In this document: positions 47,485 to 60,026 of the stretch, piece after piece
Layout of the letters: each line of letters opens with the position of its first letter
Position numbering within the stretch: position 1 is the stretch's first letter
Assembly: GCA_004154925.1 (NCBI GenBank)
Contig: QJNS01000001.1
Span: 958,148 to 1,022,147 of the forward strand
Source of the DNA: Monosporascus cannonballus
Lineage: Eukaryota > Ascomycota > Sordariomycetes > Xylariales
Length of the DNA: 64,000 nt
Direction of reading: 5' to 3'
Translations under genes and position numbers: made by a program
Notes under the pieces: generated by a model
Seen by the model: only the letters and a program-made list of their open reading frames with translations
Told to the model about the DNA's origin: nothing
The model's database searches: none

Positions 47485-50017
47485 TCGCTCCTCGACGGCT
47501 TCAGCTTCTTCGACGGAAAGGACCCGAGCAATGGGTTTGTAGAGTAAGTCGATCGATCGTCCGCAGCGGGTATCTGATAGCCGGTGGGCTGAGTAGTGCT
47601 GACCACGAGGACAGTTACCAGAGCAGGGAGGACGCGCAGGCGAAGGGCCTGGTGTCTATCGACGAGTTCAACCGCGTGCGGCTTGGCGCGGACTCGGTCA
47701 ACAAGTACTCACTGACGGGCGGGGCGGGACGGCCCAGCGTCAGGCTTACCAGCGACGCCGTATTCAATCATGGTCTCTTTATAGCCGATTTCGCCCCACA
47801 TGCCGACGTCGACCTGCGGCACTTGGCCCGCTTGTGCGTGATATATATCCCCCGTCAACTCCCCTTTTTATTTCTCGGTGTGGGGGACTTGCTCACACCA
47901 ACAACTCCACTAGTCTAGGCGTTCAATGCGCAGGATGGCGGAATCAACTACCCTGCCGGCGGAGAGATCGATATCATCGAGGGCGCCAACACGGCAGGGA
48001 GGAACTTGATCTCCGCTCATACGTGAGTACTCAACCACCATGCGTCCCGGACCCCTAACCGTGATGATGTGCGTAGCGAGGCGGGATGCAAGCTGTCTGG
48101 GTCCGGCTTCACGGGGGTGCTAGAATCGACCGACTGCGGACCATCTGTAAGTGAGACCGCAGTCGTCCCCACAATTGCATGCTCATATGGGGTACTATGA
48201 CCTGCACACCGGCTGCAACTACGCGTCCCCTATCTTCGACACGACGGCGTACGGCGATGCGTTCAACGCCGAGGGCGGCGGCGTTTATGCTTTAGAATGG
48301 GATGACGAGGACTTGAAGGTGTGGCACTTCCCTCGGTCCGCGATTCCGGATGATATCGTGTACGCCGGTATCCTAAGCCCAGCCCCGAAGACCTGGGGTC
48401 CTCCGCAGGCGATCTTTGGCGGATCTGCGTGCGATGCCGATACCTATTTCTACAACCTGAGTCTCGTGATCAATATCGTAAGTTATGCTTCACGAATGAT
48501 GGCAGGTCTGTTACCTAATCCCGTAATATAGAACTTCTGTAGTGACTATGCTGGCAACGTTTGGGGCAAGGCAGACCAATGCAACCTAGTGGCACCAACG
48601 TGCGAGGAGTGGGCTGCTGCCAATCCAGAGAGCTTCATGGGAGCGTAAGTGTCTCGTCACCCCGGACCGAACAGACTAAGGAGGCCGACCACAAGCCATG
48701 TAGTTACTGGCACATCAACTACATCGACGTGTACAGCCTGGTTCCCATCCTAGACCCGGGAATGGGAAACGGTACACTCCCGAACAACACGGCTCCGCCC
48801 TTGTTTCCCAATGGCACTGCCAGCACCACGAGCAGTCCACCTGCCATTGCGCCAACCGAGGCCCCTGGCGAGGCTCCTAGCGGCACCCGTACAGTCACCC
48901 TTTCAGTCGTGCCGACTACCTTCCCAGCCCCCAAGCCGACCGAGTCGGACGGTAGCTCAACCAATCCGGCCACGATCAACGGCTACACACTCCTCGGCTG
49001 CTTCGGGCCGCGCGGCGGTTATCAGACGTTCACGCAGATGTCAACTTCCCCAAAGATGGACAACGAGGTATGCGTGGCCAGCTGCGGCGGTTTCAAGTAC
49101 GCGGGGGTCTACGACGAGTAAGTCCTCCCCTCAGCAACGTGCCTTACCCCCATTCTTCTCCTCCACCTGCTCCCGCAGCAAGGGCATCGCGCCCGCGCGC
49201 ATACGCGACGATCACGGCATCCGCTAACACCTGCTTAAGGACCTGCTACTGCGACGCGACCGTCGGCGACGCAAGCGCCGTAGAGAACGACGAGTGCGAC
49301 ATCCCGTGCCCCGGCAACCGGTTCGAGTTCTGCGGCGGCCTCGTCGACGACTTCGGCCCTATCATGCCCGGCAACGGGCTCGTGTCGAACTCTACGGGGC
49401 CGTCCAACGGCACACTGCCGCGGTACCACCACCGCCGCGCCGCGCCGCGGAACGTCCTGCTGACCGTCTACGGCAACCTGCTCGCTGAGCCCCTGCCGGC
49501 CCCGGCACCGGGGATGAGTAGTGGGGGCAACAAGAAGACGGCGACGGTAACGAGAGTCGTGACGACGGCGCTTATCGTAACGTACACGGCTGTGTGCCCG
49601 ACGGACCCCGCCCGGCTCGTGGCCGTCGAGTACTGCACGACGGTGGCACTGACCGTCGCGGAGGAGGACTGCGGGTGCACGACGACGCCGCCGTACGGGG
49701 CCGGCAACATGACGGCGCCCGTTTACGCCTTAGGGAACGCGACGGCGCCCGCAGCGTCGGCGATGCCCATGTGCACCGTGACCGAGACGTGCAACGCGTG
49801 TGGGCCAGGCGGCGCAAGCGTCGTGACGCTAATGGTGCCAGAGGCCGTCGCCACGGGCGGCCCCGAGGTCATGGTCACGGCGATCGCGGTGCAGACCGTG
49901 GTGCCCGTGGCCGCAGCGGCCAACCTGACTAAGAACTCCGACGGCGCGCATGTGGTCGCGGTCCGGGCCGGCGCGATTTTTGTTTGGCCTCTTGTCTTCT
50001 CAGCGATCCAGGCGTAA
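47485..50017 (+). CDS. GH16 beta-glucanase-like protein with WSC domain and GPI-type tail, possibly damaged
   Basis: Recognisable exons are 47485-47543, 47615-47837, 47919-48022, 48077-48146, about 48190-48477, 48532-48644, 48704-49117 and 49240-50017. The GH16 fold (FLDGFSFFDGKDPSNGFV-like start, catalytic GEIDIIEG at about 47961-47984, YALEWDDEDLKVWHFPRSAI, YWHINYIDVY) would cut or remodel wall beta-1,3-glucan. A Thr/Pro linker leads to a WSC domain (LLGCFGP, CYCDATVG, CDIPCPGNRFEFCGG), then a Ser/Thr/Ala stretch and a hydrophobic end (GAIFVWPLVFSAIQA) suited to a GPI anchor. Oddities: no start exon found; the segment before 47837 reads APHADVDLRHLARLC where the shifted frame gives HMPTSTCGTWPA, the expected core; and no AG acceptor precedes 48190. 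It may be decaying or contain sequence errors. Confidence 0.78.
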
Positions 50018-50306
50018 GGAGGGCTATGATAAAGGTATGGTAACGGCATGTACGACCAATGCCCTAGTTGAGGATTGAGTGTAGTTAGCAAGGCTTCTGT
50101 CTAGGGAAGTAATTGTCGGCTCACAAGGCGCCCGTGTTGTACAAATCCAAGCTCCAGGTCCTTTACACTGCGCATATGGTCCTATACCCGGATTTTGGTG
50201 TAGACCCCCATTCATTTCGCTGCTTTCTTGCGATCGATCAAGATCCTCCACGAACGAAAACGCGCTTACAGTACGTGGATAAAATGTTTTCCGAGCTGAT
50301 GCCGCT

Positions 50307-51404
50307 TTATATTTCAATTGCAATCGGAGGCTCTTTAACCAGCTTTCCGGAGTTTCCGTGCTGCACCGCGGCGTTGATCATCACTCCCCCACTGCTAGCA
50401 CCACCTAGCATTGCATAATGCCAAACGACACTCCGAATTCCGTAAAAAACGACCTTTAGTGCATCGAGCCAGCCTGCGTTCGGGATCATGTCATGGATTG
50501 GTCCACGTTTCTTTCGCGACATAAGCCTCTCGTACGCACGCTGGCAGTCATCCCAAAACACGGCCTGCTTGCCTCGCCCCCAATGGACGTGGCCAAAGAT
50601 ATGGACCGTCGGCTTTTTGCGCCAGAGCTCCTGCAGTAGTCCCTCGCATCCAAGAGAAAGATCAAGGTGGTGCTGCTGTATCATACGTCAGTCGCCTGCG
50701 CAACAGCTGCTGTGTCCAAGTCCGAGTCAATTACCGGTGGAGTATGTGTAACGAGGATGTCCGTATCATGAGGTATCAAACCCGCCCACGGGTGTTGGTC
50801 GTGCGAATACTGAAACCTACAGAACAGGGCTCAGGATTCCGTTTCCAAGTTTCGGCGCCATGGACGAGGTGACATACGCGAAATTAGATGGGCCACACTT
50901 GGGAAGATCAGGGGCACCGTATATGTTGAGCCTGCGCCCGCATTTGAAAGCAAGGGTTATAGACTTGCGCTGAAGATAGTGTACGCTCTTAAGGTCCACC
51001 GCCTTCTGACCCAAGGCGTCGACTCCACTTCTTGCGTTGATATCAAACCAGCTATCGTGGTTGCCGCAGACGAAGACCTTATGCTGATGCGGTAGGGAGT
51101 CGAGCCAATCTATCTGGGCTTGGATGGAGGCTGCGGAACCATTATTGCTACTATCTCCGGCGTGGATGAGCAAATCGCCGTCCGGGACGTTGGTGACGAT
51201 GGAGTCATGGGTATCAGAGATGCAGACCACTTTAATGGGCTGGCGGTTCTTCGGGGGCCTGACGGGGACTCCCCGAAGCGACAGAAATACCAGATAGAGG
51301 CGAAAGGCGATTGTTTGGAGCGGCGAGTCGAGGAATTCATCCAGCACCGTGGGACGTTCCCATATGGATGGCCGGCGAAGGCCGAGGTTTGTTAGAAGCC
51401 GCAT
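50307..51404 (-). CDS. Calcineurin-like metallophosphoesterase
   Basis: Exons (minus strand) are 51404-50878, 50816-50735 and 50675-50307, giving 325 aa. The two-metal site motifs occur in order: CISDTHD (near residue 62), AGDSSNNGS, GNHDSWF (near 113), THTPP and GHVHWGRG. The first intron was placed from GTATGT...TGTAG, which restores SNFAFQYSHDQHPWAGLIP. The protein belongs to the class III metallophosphoesterases common in filamentous fungi and related to mammalian MPPED proteins. The substrate is unknown, perhaps a cyclic nucleotide or phosphodiester. The C-terminal 80 residues are not conserved motif and may associate with membrane. Convergent with the GH16 gene and divergent from the TMEM16 gene. 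Confidence 0.88.
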
Positions 51405-52557
51405 GCTATGTATGCTTGGTGGTGTTAGTCGTCCAAGAAGTCCTCGTTAACCGTTTTTCTATGGCAGGCGCCTGTCCATCAATGGGAATCTCGACAGTTA
51501 ACAGCAAGATGGCTTTGGCCCATCGTGTTGCGGCCACAAAAATCTTATCTCGTTGTATAAGGAGTTGATGATGCTGAGAGCCCCATATTTTTTTTTTTAG
51601 CTTAGCTAGGTAGGCAAGAAGCCTGGGAGGGACGCGTGGGACACGTAACTACGAATAACACAGACCATGTTCAAAAGGAGAGCTTTGTCCCAAAAGGCTG
51701 CAGGCACACACCCCTGAAAGACTAGAGTTGGGGGAGTCGAGATCACCCCGCGCCCGGCAAACAATGCCGAGAATCACTCGTTCACTCGTTCTTAAAACAC
51801 TTACGTTTATATTTGACCATATTCAAGCGCGCAGCAATTTCTGAGGACAATCCAATTATCATAACTTTCCCTTCCAAACGGTAATGCATTTATGTTTGAA
51901 AGCTTTCCCTGCGTAAGTACATGATATTTCCGGCACCTTCTGTCCGGCTAGGTAGACCCTACCGCTCACGAGTCAAGGACATAAAATGCAAAGGGGGGCA
52001 CATGCCAAGATTTACTTTACTCACTCAGTGGATGTTGTGATGATCCGAATTCCCGCTGAATGAAGAATGACGTCCATTTGATTAGGTACCTAGGTACTTA
52101 TGTACCGTCCTGTTGCAATGCACATAGTACTTGTGGTGGCTTGCCATTTTCCTTTCCTGTTGTTGAAGTGATAGCATCACTATCCAGACCCGGGATCGGT
52201 GCATTCTACCTACTAGCTATATATCATATCTGCTTCGTTTTCCTGCATCTTAGCATCAAGCCCTCTAAATGATTGCTGCAGGTCTTCCCTGATTCAATAA
52301 ATACCTAGGTACCTTAGATAGTCAAGTAACACGTCACTTATTGATTTACATGACCAACCAGACCCACCGAGTTTCAGCCCTAAACGTATGAAGTACGTAC
52401 TTGGTCTTCTATATTCAGAGGGGTTACCCAGCTCTCCTCTATCTCTACTCCACCAGGGTTAGTCTTCCTTCCCCCAGACTTCTCCCTTGACCATCTTCTA
52501 AGATATACTTCATTCATACCCGTCTACTACACGCAATTCCGCCTTCGGCTCGACACC
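51405..52557. other. Divergent region between metallophosphoesterase and TMEM16 genes
   Basis: 1.15 kb without a gene. Two copies of TACCTAGGTA lie at 52087-52096 and 52302-52311, within 470 bp of the TMEM16 start. A T10 run lies near 51590. Confidence 0.5.
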
Positions 52558-55142
52558 ATGGCGAGCCTGCAGGAGCCGGACGCCAAAGATGGCGATACAG
52601 CGGAGTTGGAGACGAATATGAAGTAAGCAGCCCCCATTCGGACCCCCATCCACTCATAACCAAACCTTCCTACTAAGTGACCTGTTTTCCTTTCAGCGTC
52701 GATTATGTTGTCTACTACAAGATCCCGCCCAACAAAAGCCAGGCTGAGATCGAAGCGAACTTCACCGAGCTCACCCAAGCTCTGACCAAGATTGGCCTTG
52801 CCACCGAGGTCCGAAATTGCGACGGGTCATCTCTCCTGGTCTTTGTCAAGGTCGCTTCCGAGGAGTACCTAGCCTCCCAAATCTACCGTGAACGGATCCA
52901 GGACTGGTTATACGGGGTACGCACCACCTCGCCTGAAAAGGATGTAGATAAGGCATTCCGGGACGAGCCTATCAGGGATGCGGAGAGACTACGCTTGGTC
53001 TATCTTCTGATCACGAAGCCGAACAACGATGGAGGTGCCGGCATTACCCCAAAAGCCGGTCGGTGGAAGCACGTCGAGTCTATTTTCCCACTGCACGACC
53101 ACGCCTTCAACAGGCAGTGGATCAAGCAATGGAGCTCGAAATATTACCTCCGGGCGGAGGATCTCGAGCAAATCAGGGGCAAGTTTGGAGAGAGCGTGGC
53201 TTTCTACTTCGCCTTTGTGCAGTCCTATTTTACCTTCCTATTATGCCACGCGGCCTTTGGTTTCGGCGCATGGCTTATTCTCGGCCAATACTCGTGGTTC
53301 TATGCCATTGTCAACTGCCTATGGACTATCTTCTTCTTCGAGTGGTGGAAGAAGAAGGAGGTTGACCTTGCCGTTGAATGGGATGTTCGAGGAGTGTCAC
53401 GGATTCAGCTCCCACGGACCCAGTTCAGATGGGACTACGAAGCAGAAGACCCCGTCACTGGAGAGCGCGTCAAGGTGTACCCTCCACTGAAGAGATTCCG
53501 AACCCAGCTGCTCCAGATCCCGTTCGCTTTGGCCTGCTTGCTGCTTCTTGGCGCTCTCTACCTCTTCTGTTTCTCCATTGAGATCTTCCTATCGGAAGTT
53601 TATAATGGCCCAATGAAGACATATTTGGTGCGGAGTTCGCTCTGTCATGGTTGTATTCAACTAACAGTTGTCAGGAATTCACCCCCACAATCATCATGAC
53701 CGCAGTTCAGCCAGTGCTATTCGCTATCCTTAGTAAACTTGCGGAACGACTGACCGAGGCCGAAAATTATCGAACAAATCAAGGTAAGGGGATCCGTTCG
53801 CCTTGAAGCCAGGTGTTAACAGTATCTTCGCTAGCCCACCACGCTGCACTGGTGCAAAAACAGTTCTGTATCGACTTCCTGACATCATACGTTCCTTTGT
53901 TCCTCACTGCTTTTCTTTACATGCCTTTCGGGAATCTCCTTGTTCCCTACCTTGATATTTTCATGGTCGCGGCCGAGAAATTCGCCACCGATAAGTCGGT
54001 TGCCACTCAGAGCTTCCAGATAAACCCCGACCGGCTCAAGAAGCAAACCATTTATTTCACCGTGACGGCTCAAGTTGTAAACCTCGCTTTAGAGGGCATT
54101 GTACCATATGTGAAGCGAAAGGCTTTCAAAGAGGTTGAGAAGGTGCACACGAAGATAATCCGAAGGGATACCGGCGGCGCCCCGATATTCACCGACGACC
54201 CTGAAGAGCATGCCTTTCTCGAAAGGGTTCGCGAGGAAGCGCAGCTCCCTACTTATAACGTCTCCACAGACTACAGAGAGATGGTAGTGCAGTTCGGTAA
54301 GTCCCCGTGCGCACACACACATACACATACGTACATACACACATGCCCCCTTGGTAGCAGTGGAGGAAGCATTTCTTCTGCTCCGATCGAATTATAAGCC
54401 ATAAATTGGGAACGACCACTGGACCCTTTCGACTTAGGTGATGCTAACCGTCTCAGGTTACCTCTCACTCTTTTCGGTGGTTTGGCCCCTGACACCCCTC
54501 TCGTTCCTGATCAACAACTGGGTCGAGATACGCTCGGATGCTATGAAAATCGCGGTTAGCAGCCAGCGGCCGATTCCTTGGAGAGCTGATTCGATCGGCC
54601 CGTGGCTTAATGCACTGGGGTCTTTGTCTTGGCTCGGAAGCATTGTCAGTTCGGCCATCGTCTTCTTGTTTAACGGAGATAAGAAGGGTCCCGGCGGCGA
54701 ACCCTGGAACATCTCGGCCTGGGGTCTTCTTTTCTGCATTCTATGTTGCGAGCATGTCTATTTGGCATTCCAGTACATCGTAGGCTATGCTCTGAGTCAG
54801 GTCGACAGCCCCGGTCCCCAGAAGGAGAGAGCGAACCGATTCGCTATGAGGCGGCAGGTACTGGAGGAAAGTCTTGGCCCTGAGGTTATAGAGAAGCCAG
54901 TTCCTCCGACGGTCGAATATGGCGAGAGTATGACTAGGCAAGCTCTGATGAAAGCGGCTAGCCGTCTGGCAGATAGGGAGGCACCCCCCGAGCATGCGTA
55001 AGCTCCCCCAATCCCTTGCTGAGACCAGATTACCCGACTCACTCACTATATCAGGTTTTGGCAAAGACAACCAGGCATGGACGAGACCATACGGTACGGT
55101 CGAAAGTTAATCTCTCGGGTAAGCGGCGACAAGCACTCTTAG
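52558..55142 (+). CDS. TMEM16/anoctamin family lipid scramblase-like membrane protein
   Basis: Fungal TMEM16 proteins are calcium-activated lipid scramblases. Exons are 52558-52622, 52697-53627, 53675-53783, 53835-54296, 54457-54997 and 55055-55142, giving 731 aa, close to the well-studied fungal homologues. All joins keep phase; intron 4 (160 bp) contains a CA-rich microsatellite. The cytosolic N-terminal domain (VDYVVYYKIPPNKSQAEI) is followed by about ten membrane helices from residue ~190 (ESVAFYFAFVQSYFTFLLCH, LLQIPFALACLLLLGALYLF). The TM6-TM8 calcium and groove region includes FLTSYVPLFLTAFLYMPFGN and TPLSFLINNWVEIRSDAMKI. The C-terminus FWQRQPGMDETIRYGRKLIS is the usual end. It acts in plasma or ER membrane; calcium dependence is assumed from the family. 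Confidence 0.93.
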
Positions 55143-56243
55143 GGTGTCTTCTTTTTCTTCGCTTGGAATCCAGGCGGTCATATTTTCTACCCATTCATCA
55201 GCGATATGGAGAGTGCTCAGGGACTGGTTAGGGGCTCCAAGATAGTCTCCCGTAAAGTTAAATACAAATCGATTACAGTAATCGAACGTGTTATCGGCGT
55301 AAAGAACACTGTGACTAACGACCTAGTAGATCGACCCAATTAAAGAGATCGCTGCCGGCTCGGCATCTCTTCCCCAAATATCTGTTCCCCCGGTGCTCGA
55401 AGAGTTTGTGGAGGAGACGGCGGTCGGCTTTTTGGTATCGGTGTTCCTCGATGTGTTCCTAGAATCGTTATGATTCGACGCGTCCATCGTTGGATCTATA
55501 TATACCTTCTTGACAACCTTGCTTCTTCCGTCTTAGCTCAAGACGGAGCTGAGGACGGAAATAGGTCTTGACATCATGCCGATCCGGGTTCAACCTCAAC
55601 AAGGAGTAGCTTGTAAGACTAGCGACACGCTTAGTTAGCGTTGTTGGCTTGGCTGCACGACGTAACGACATATATCGACCGGTTCTCGCAGGCAGAGTAC
55701 CCGGTGCATACATCCATGCTGAAATAATAGAGTTCCTTGGAATTGAGAGGTAGCCCAGGAAAAGACGGAGCGGACGGGCACTGATTTTTGTGTTACGTGC
55801 ATGGACTGTCCAATCACGTATGTATAACATTATCGGTCATAAGTCAAGGAGAAATTCGTTTCGGATAGAAAAACGTCGCTCTAGTAACAGTCTGGGTATC
55901 CAGCAACCCCCCTCTACCGCCATGGAACCGAGCCCCTTCGGCCCCCTTTTCCATGAGTCCACATCAAAGTCAAAGCACCCTGTTGTATCAGACGCGGGGG
56001 ATCACCTCCTGCGTACGATTGCCCTCGTGCAAAGCAAATAAACCAACAGAAACAGATAAGTGGCCGAAATAGCCACCCGACACCTTTTTTCCCCCCCCCT
56101 TTTTTTTCGTTCTCGTTTTCCGGGCTCCATACCTATAACTCGTACGAGCCATCCGCGGTAGGCCGGCCCTAGACAGGAGACGCTCGGCCGAGCCAAGCCG
56201 GTAAGGCCAGGCTCAGCCCCGGCAACCCGGACCGCCGCCCCCC
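55143..56243. other. Intergenic region between convergent TMEM16 and DUF4360 genes
   Basis: 1.1 kb, no supported gene. A T/C-rich homopolymer patch lies at 56084-56107, at the 3' side of the DUF4360 gene. Confidence 0.45.
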
Positions 56244-57157
56244 TCAGCACCGCCTCCAGGCGTACGTCCAGCTCTCGGCGGGCAGCGCGTTGTCGGCGCC
56301 GCCGCGGCCGAAGTAGGCGTGCCTGCTGCCGCCGCCGGTCTGCAGCGCGACGCGGAAGTTGACGTTGAGCATGCCCACGTCGCCGCCGCTGCCCTCGCGC
56401 GTGCAGGGTCCCCACACGATGCTCGCGCCCGGGATCTGCGTCGTGGTCGCCACGTCCCGGCCGAGGCGCGCGTCGCCGTCGTTGGGGATCGTGCCCTTGA
56501 TCGTCACCTGTTTGGCGCGGGGTCGTGGTTAGCTGGCTGAACTGCTTTTGCTTTCCTTTTTGTGGGGGCGGGTGGTTAGGCGGTCGGCGGTCCGTCGATA
56601 GACACGTGGATGGACGGATTCGCTGCTCCGGCCGAGTGAACGAGGGGGCGGGATAGGGGGTCGATATGGGGGACCCCCGCATATCCGCGAGGGAGCAAGA
56701 GCGAGAGAACGGGGCAGAGAGGGGGAGGAAGGGCAAGAGAACTCACAGTGCGGTCCGCGTCCTGGCTGAAGAAGCTCGTGACGTAGTAGTCGACGGCGGC
56801 GCCGGGGTCGAGCACGACGTGGCCGCGGACGGAGACGCTCTCGAGGCCGAGCTGCCAGCCGGGGGAGGCGCCCGCCGCCTGCACGTGCACCTGGCAGTGC
56901 ACCGTCTGCGCGCCGTCGGGCGCGCGCGCCTCGAACTCGCCGAGCCGGAACGCCGGCTCCGCGAACCCGCCCGACCGCACCACCCCCGGCGAGCCGCTCG
57001 GGCACCCCGTGCCCGAGTACGTCACCGACGTGATGTGCGGCATGCTCGCCGGCTCGCTGTTGTTGGCCTCCTGGCTTCCGCTGCTCTCCTGCGAGGAGGG
57101 CAGCGGGCTCGCGAGGAGCGCCGGCGCGAGGAAGGGGAGCAGGAGTGTGAAGTGCAT
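56244..57157 (-). CDS. DUF4360 small secreted protein
   Basis: Exons (minus strand) are 57157-56747 and 56507-56244, giving 224 aa. Residues 1-17 (MHFTLLLPFLAPALLAS) are a signal peptide, so the protein is secreted. The DUF4360 core starts ITSVTYSGTGCPSGS near residue 41 and includes CQVHVQAAGASPGWQLGLES, a YYVTSFF segment, and ends IVWGPCTREGSGGDVGMLNV...WTYAWRRC. Cysteines at the start, middle and end are probably disulfide-bonded. The family is widespread in ascomycetes with no known function; some members are small secreted proteins of host-associated fungi. A TATATAA box lies about 210 bp upstream. Confidence 0.87.
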
Positions 57158-58706
57158 TGTGTGTGCGTGTGTCTCTGTCTTCGCTTGGGGGCTGATGTCC
57201 TGTGGGTCGAAGGGGCCTCTGATGACGGCGGTGAAGACAAGGACGATGAAGAATGGCAGTAATGGGGTTTTACTAACAAAGCCTCTAGCTCTCCTTTCGT
57301 TGCTTTCTTGATTTTTTTTTTAAATTATAGTCCAGGGACCTGTTCGAGCTGGGTTGTGGAGAGGCTTATATAGACGATATCCCTCCCTCCTCCAGCCATG
57401 TCGCTATCTGCTTCCCCGTAGGGAATGGCATGACAAATGCAGGCGCAATCTAGCCAGAGAATGCCGCGAACATCCAGATCTGTCCTCTTTACGCACACGA
57501 TGCGCCATTCACTTTCTTTTTTTCGTCTTTTTTTTTTCGCCTTCCCTATATTAAGGGTCCAGGCTCTCGACTCTGGGTCCTGGGCCTTGGGCTCTGGTGT
57601 CGCGCCCGCGCCCGCAGGCCTGGGGGGAGCGTTGGCGCGGCTTTCTGCAACCCATTTAGCCATATTAGCCAGCGCGGCCACCGTGTCCCAAGAGATTGGC
57701 CCACCACGCGATTGCGCGCCCTTTTTAGGTGGGCCAACCTCGCAAGCGTTCGAGCGTCATATACGAGCCGCCCCTGCAACCGCCCGGGTAATCTGCTCGT
57801 CGCCTGGCAGCCGGCGAGGTCTGGAACTGTCCTGCTCAGTCCAGACGTCGGCGCCTTTCTGGGACCGCAATTTCAGGGTCCTTTTTCCCGGAACGCTCCC
57901 GGGACGGGCCAGGTTGTCTTTTTTTTTCGAAGGGGCGGCGCAAAAATATCAATGGGGTCCTTTATATGGGCGATCTTGGCTCTGCTCCGAAGACCTTGAA
58001 CAGGGATGGCGAGCTTGTTTCTCGCGAGGGCCTCGACGCGTCTCCGCTGAGCTCCCTGAGGCCCCTTGCCAGGGTCCCGTAGAGTGAGGTCGCGGTCCCG
58101 AACGCTCGGTCGAGGTTGGGATCGTACCACCCTGCTGCTCGCATATATGAAGGTGTAAATTACCGGCGCAGCAGCTCGACGAACGCGGAGCTATTGGTAG
58201 AGATAGCTCACGGCGCAATATTTTATCTTAAGAAAAGACCTCTGGGCTAAGGTTGGCGATACCAAGATGGCCGCGCAATTCTCTGTAACAGAGGCCTAGA
58301 CTTCGGTAGTAGTGACCACGGCGTCCTAGATGACCACGTAATCCCTAGTTACGGGGGATCTAGCTTGGTGTCGTAGAGTTCGAGGAGTTCTGATGACCGA
58401 CCCGGCATGCGACTCGAATGGGTCGACCACTTGCGGCTCTACTTCGCACCCTTATACCGAAAAGGGCTGGCGTGGAGTGAATCGGGGTGCAACGGATGTT
58501 CGTTGCTTTATACATGTGATAGATGCATTTGTCAGTCCTTCGAGTCCTTCGAGATGTACACATTAAGAACACTAGAACGTTCTTGTCTTCTGTAAACCAC
58601 CAAAACGCCACGCTTTCCGCTCTATGCCAGATGCCAATGCCAGATACCCCAAACCCAATGCCAATACGGATATACGCCAAAGAAGCGTAGTCCGGTGGGG
58701 AGAGCA
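57158..58706. other. Promoter of the DUF4360 gene and unassigned sequence
   Basis: 1.55 kb. The first 250 bp are the DUF4360 upstream region. From 57437 to 58140 both strands are open in overlapping frames (a 216-codon plus-strand frame among them) because the DNA is GC-rich; no protein motif is seen. It may be an old repeat fragment. Confidence 0.4.
57366..57372 (-). promoter_or_regulatory. TATA box of the DUF4360 gene
   Basis: Minus-strand TATATAA, 209 bp upstream of the start codon, in a pyrimidine-flanked region. Position and match suggest a core promoter; experimental support is lacking. Confidence 0.45.
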
Positions 58707-60026
58707 TCAGACTATGATCCTCCTAAGCCCCTCCGTGCCACCAAGCACGCGCCGGCCCGTCACGGCGCACCTGCCCTTTCCGCTCTCCCACTTGCCCTCC
58801 CGGTTAGACATGAACTCCTCCTGCTTGGGGTGGATCCCCTCGATCCACTTGTGTATGCAGACGTAGCAGTAGACGATGCCGGTCTGGCAAGCAGTGGCAG
58901 TCGTGATCTCGTCGCCGCAGATGGGACACAGCTCCGAGTCCTCGGGCGGTGACACGGTGAATATGGGGAGGAGGGACGGCGTCGCTATCGGGGCATCCTC
59001 GGCGAGCGCGGCTTCCTTCTGCTCGCCACGCTGGCCCCCCTCTCCCTCCTTGCCCCTCTCGCCCTGCTCTTTCTTAGCAGGCGATTCCTTCTCCCCGTTT
59101 GCGGATAGCCCCGAAACGATCGGGGGCGGCAACTCTAGGTTCTCGGCCGCTTTCCGCGAGAGCTGCTTCGCGAAGTCGGACGCGTGCCACCACTCGAGGA
59201 ACTTTAGAGCGAAAATACTCGCCGGCAGCAGCATCGACAGGCTGCCCAACACCCTCGGCCATAGGGTGCGCGGGTCGAATAAACTCCTCCATGCGACGGG
59301 CGGGTTGCTGCCGCCCTTCGCCATAGGCTTGCCGAGGGCCTCGATGGCCTGGTAGTCGGCGGCGTTCATGCGGCGCACGCGGGTGCCGATGAGCCACATG
59401 AGCGGGTGGTGGTACTTTGAGTTGTCGAAGAGGTAGGCGAGGTTGAAGGCGAGGACGGCGAGGCAGTAGGCGGCGTGGACGCCGGGGTAGACGCGGCGGA
59501 CGAACCAGCGGTAGCAGTGGGCGACGCGCTGGCGCAGGGTGGGGTCGGGCGGCAGGCGCGTGTAGGCGACGCCGAGAAGGGCGCGCGGGGCCTCGAGCTC
59601 GTGGGCCTCGTCGAGCTTGCGGCGCAGGTAGGGAACGGCGACGGCGACGACGAGGCTGCGCCAGACGTCGCGGCCGTCGAGACGCAGGGCGTCGCGCACG
59701 GCCTGGGGCGCGGCGGCCGAGGCGCGGGGGACCTCGGCGCTCAGGACGGCGCGCTCTCGCTTGAGCCCGTAGAAGTGCTCGGTGAAGCTGCCGCCGCGCG
59801 TGCGCAGGTAGTGGCGCTCGACGACGAGCATGGCGAGCGCGTACAGCTCATCGAACGAGTTGAGGACGCGCAGCAGGTAGCGCGGGTACCGGTGCGTGAG
59901 GACGGTGAGGACGTATCGCAGAGTCGGCGGCAGGAGGGCGTTGAGCTGCTGCTCCGACAGCAGCTCGAAGAGGGACGGCTTCTGGTCGTCGAACGTGCTG
60001 CCCCGGAGGGCGGTGACGAACTCCAT
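58707..60026 (-). CDS. PEX12: Peroxin-12, RING subunit of the peroxisomal ubiquitin ligase
   Basis: Pex12 forms the peroxisomal Pex2-Pex10-Pex12 ligase that ubiquitinates the import receptor Pex5. Single exon, 439 aa, starting [20 protein letters not shown], the conserved N-terminus. Membrane helices lie in the first ~290 residues ([51 protein letters not shown]). A charged low-complexity linker (about residues 300-350) precedes the C-terminal RING-like domain at 367-420: [28 protein letters not shown]. As in other Pex12 proteins the RING lacks some zinc ligands and probably binds one zinc. Function links it to the CAT2 product, which is also peroxisomal. Confidence 0.94.
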   Translation of the reverse strand: MEFVTALRGSTFDDQKPSLFELLSEQQLNALLPPTLRYVLTVLTHRYPRYLLRVLNSFDELYALAMLVVERHYLRTRGGSFTEHFYGLKRERAVLSAEVPRASAAAPQAVRDALRLDGRDVWRSLVVAVAVPYLRRKLDEAHELEAPRALLGVAYTRLPPDPTLRQRVAHCYRWFVRRVYPGVHAAYCLAVLAFNLAYLFDNSKYHHPLMWLIGTRVRRMNAADYQAIEALGKPMAKGGSNPPVAWRSLFDPRTLWPRVLGSLSMLLPASIFALKFLEWWHASDFAKQLSRKAAENLELPPPIVSGLSANGEKESPAKKEQGERGKEGEGGQRGEQKEAALAEDAPIATPSLLPIFTVSPPEDSELCPICGDEITTATACQTGIVYCYVCIHKWIEGIHPKQEEFMSNREGKWESGKGRCAVTGRRVLGGTEGLRRIIV

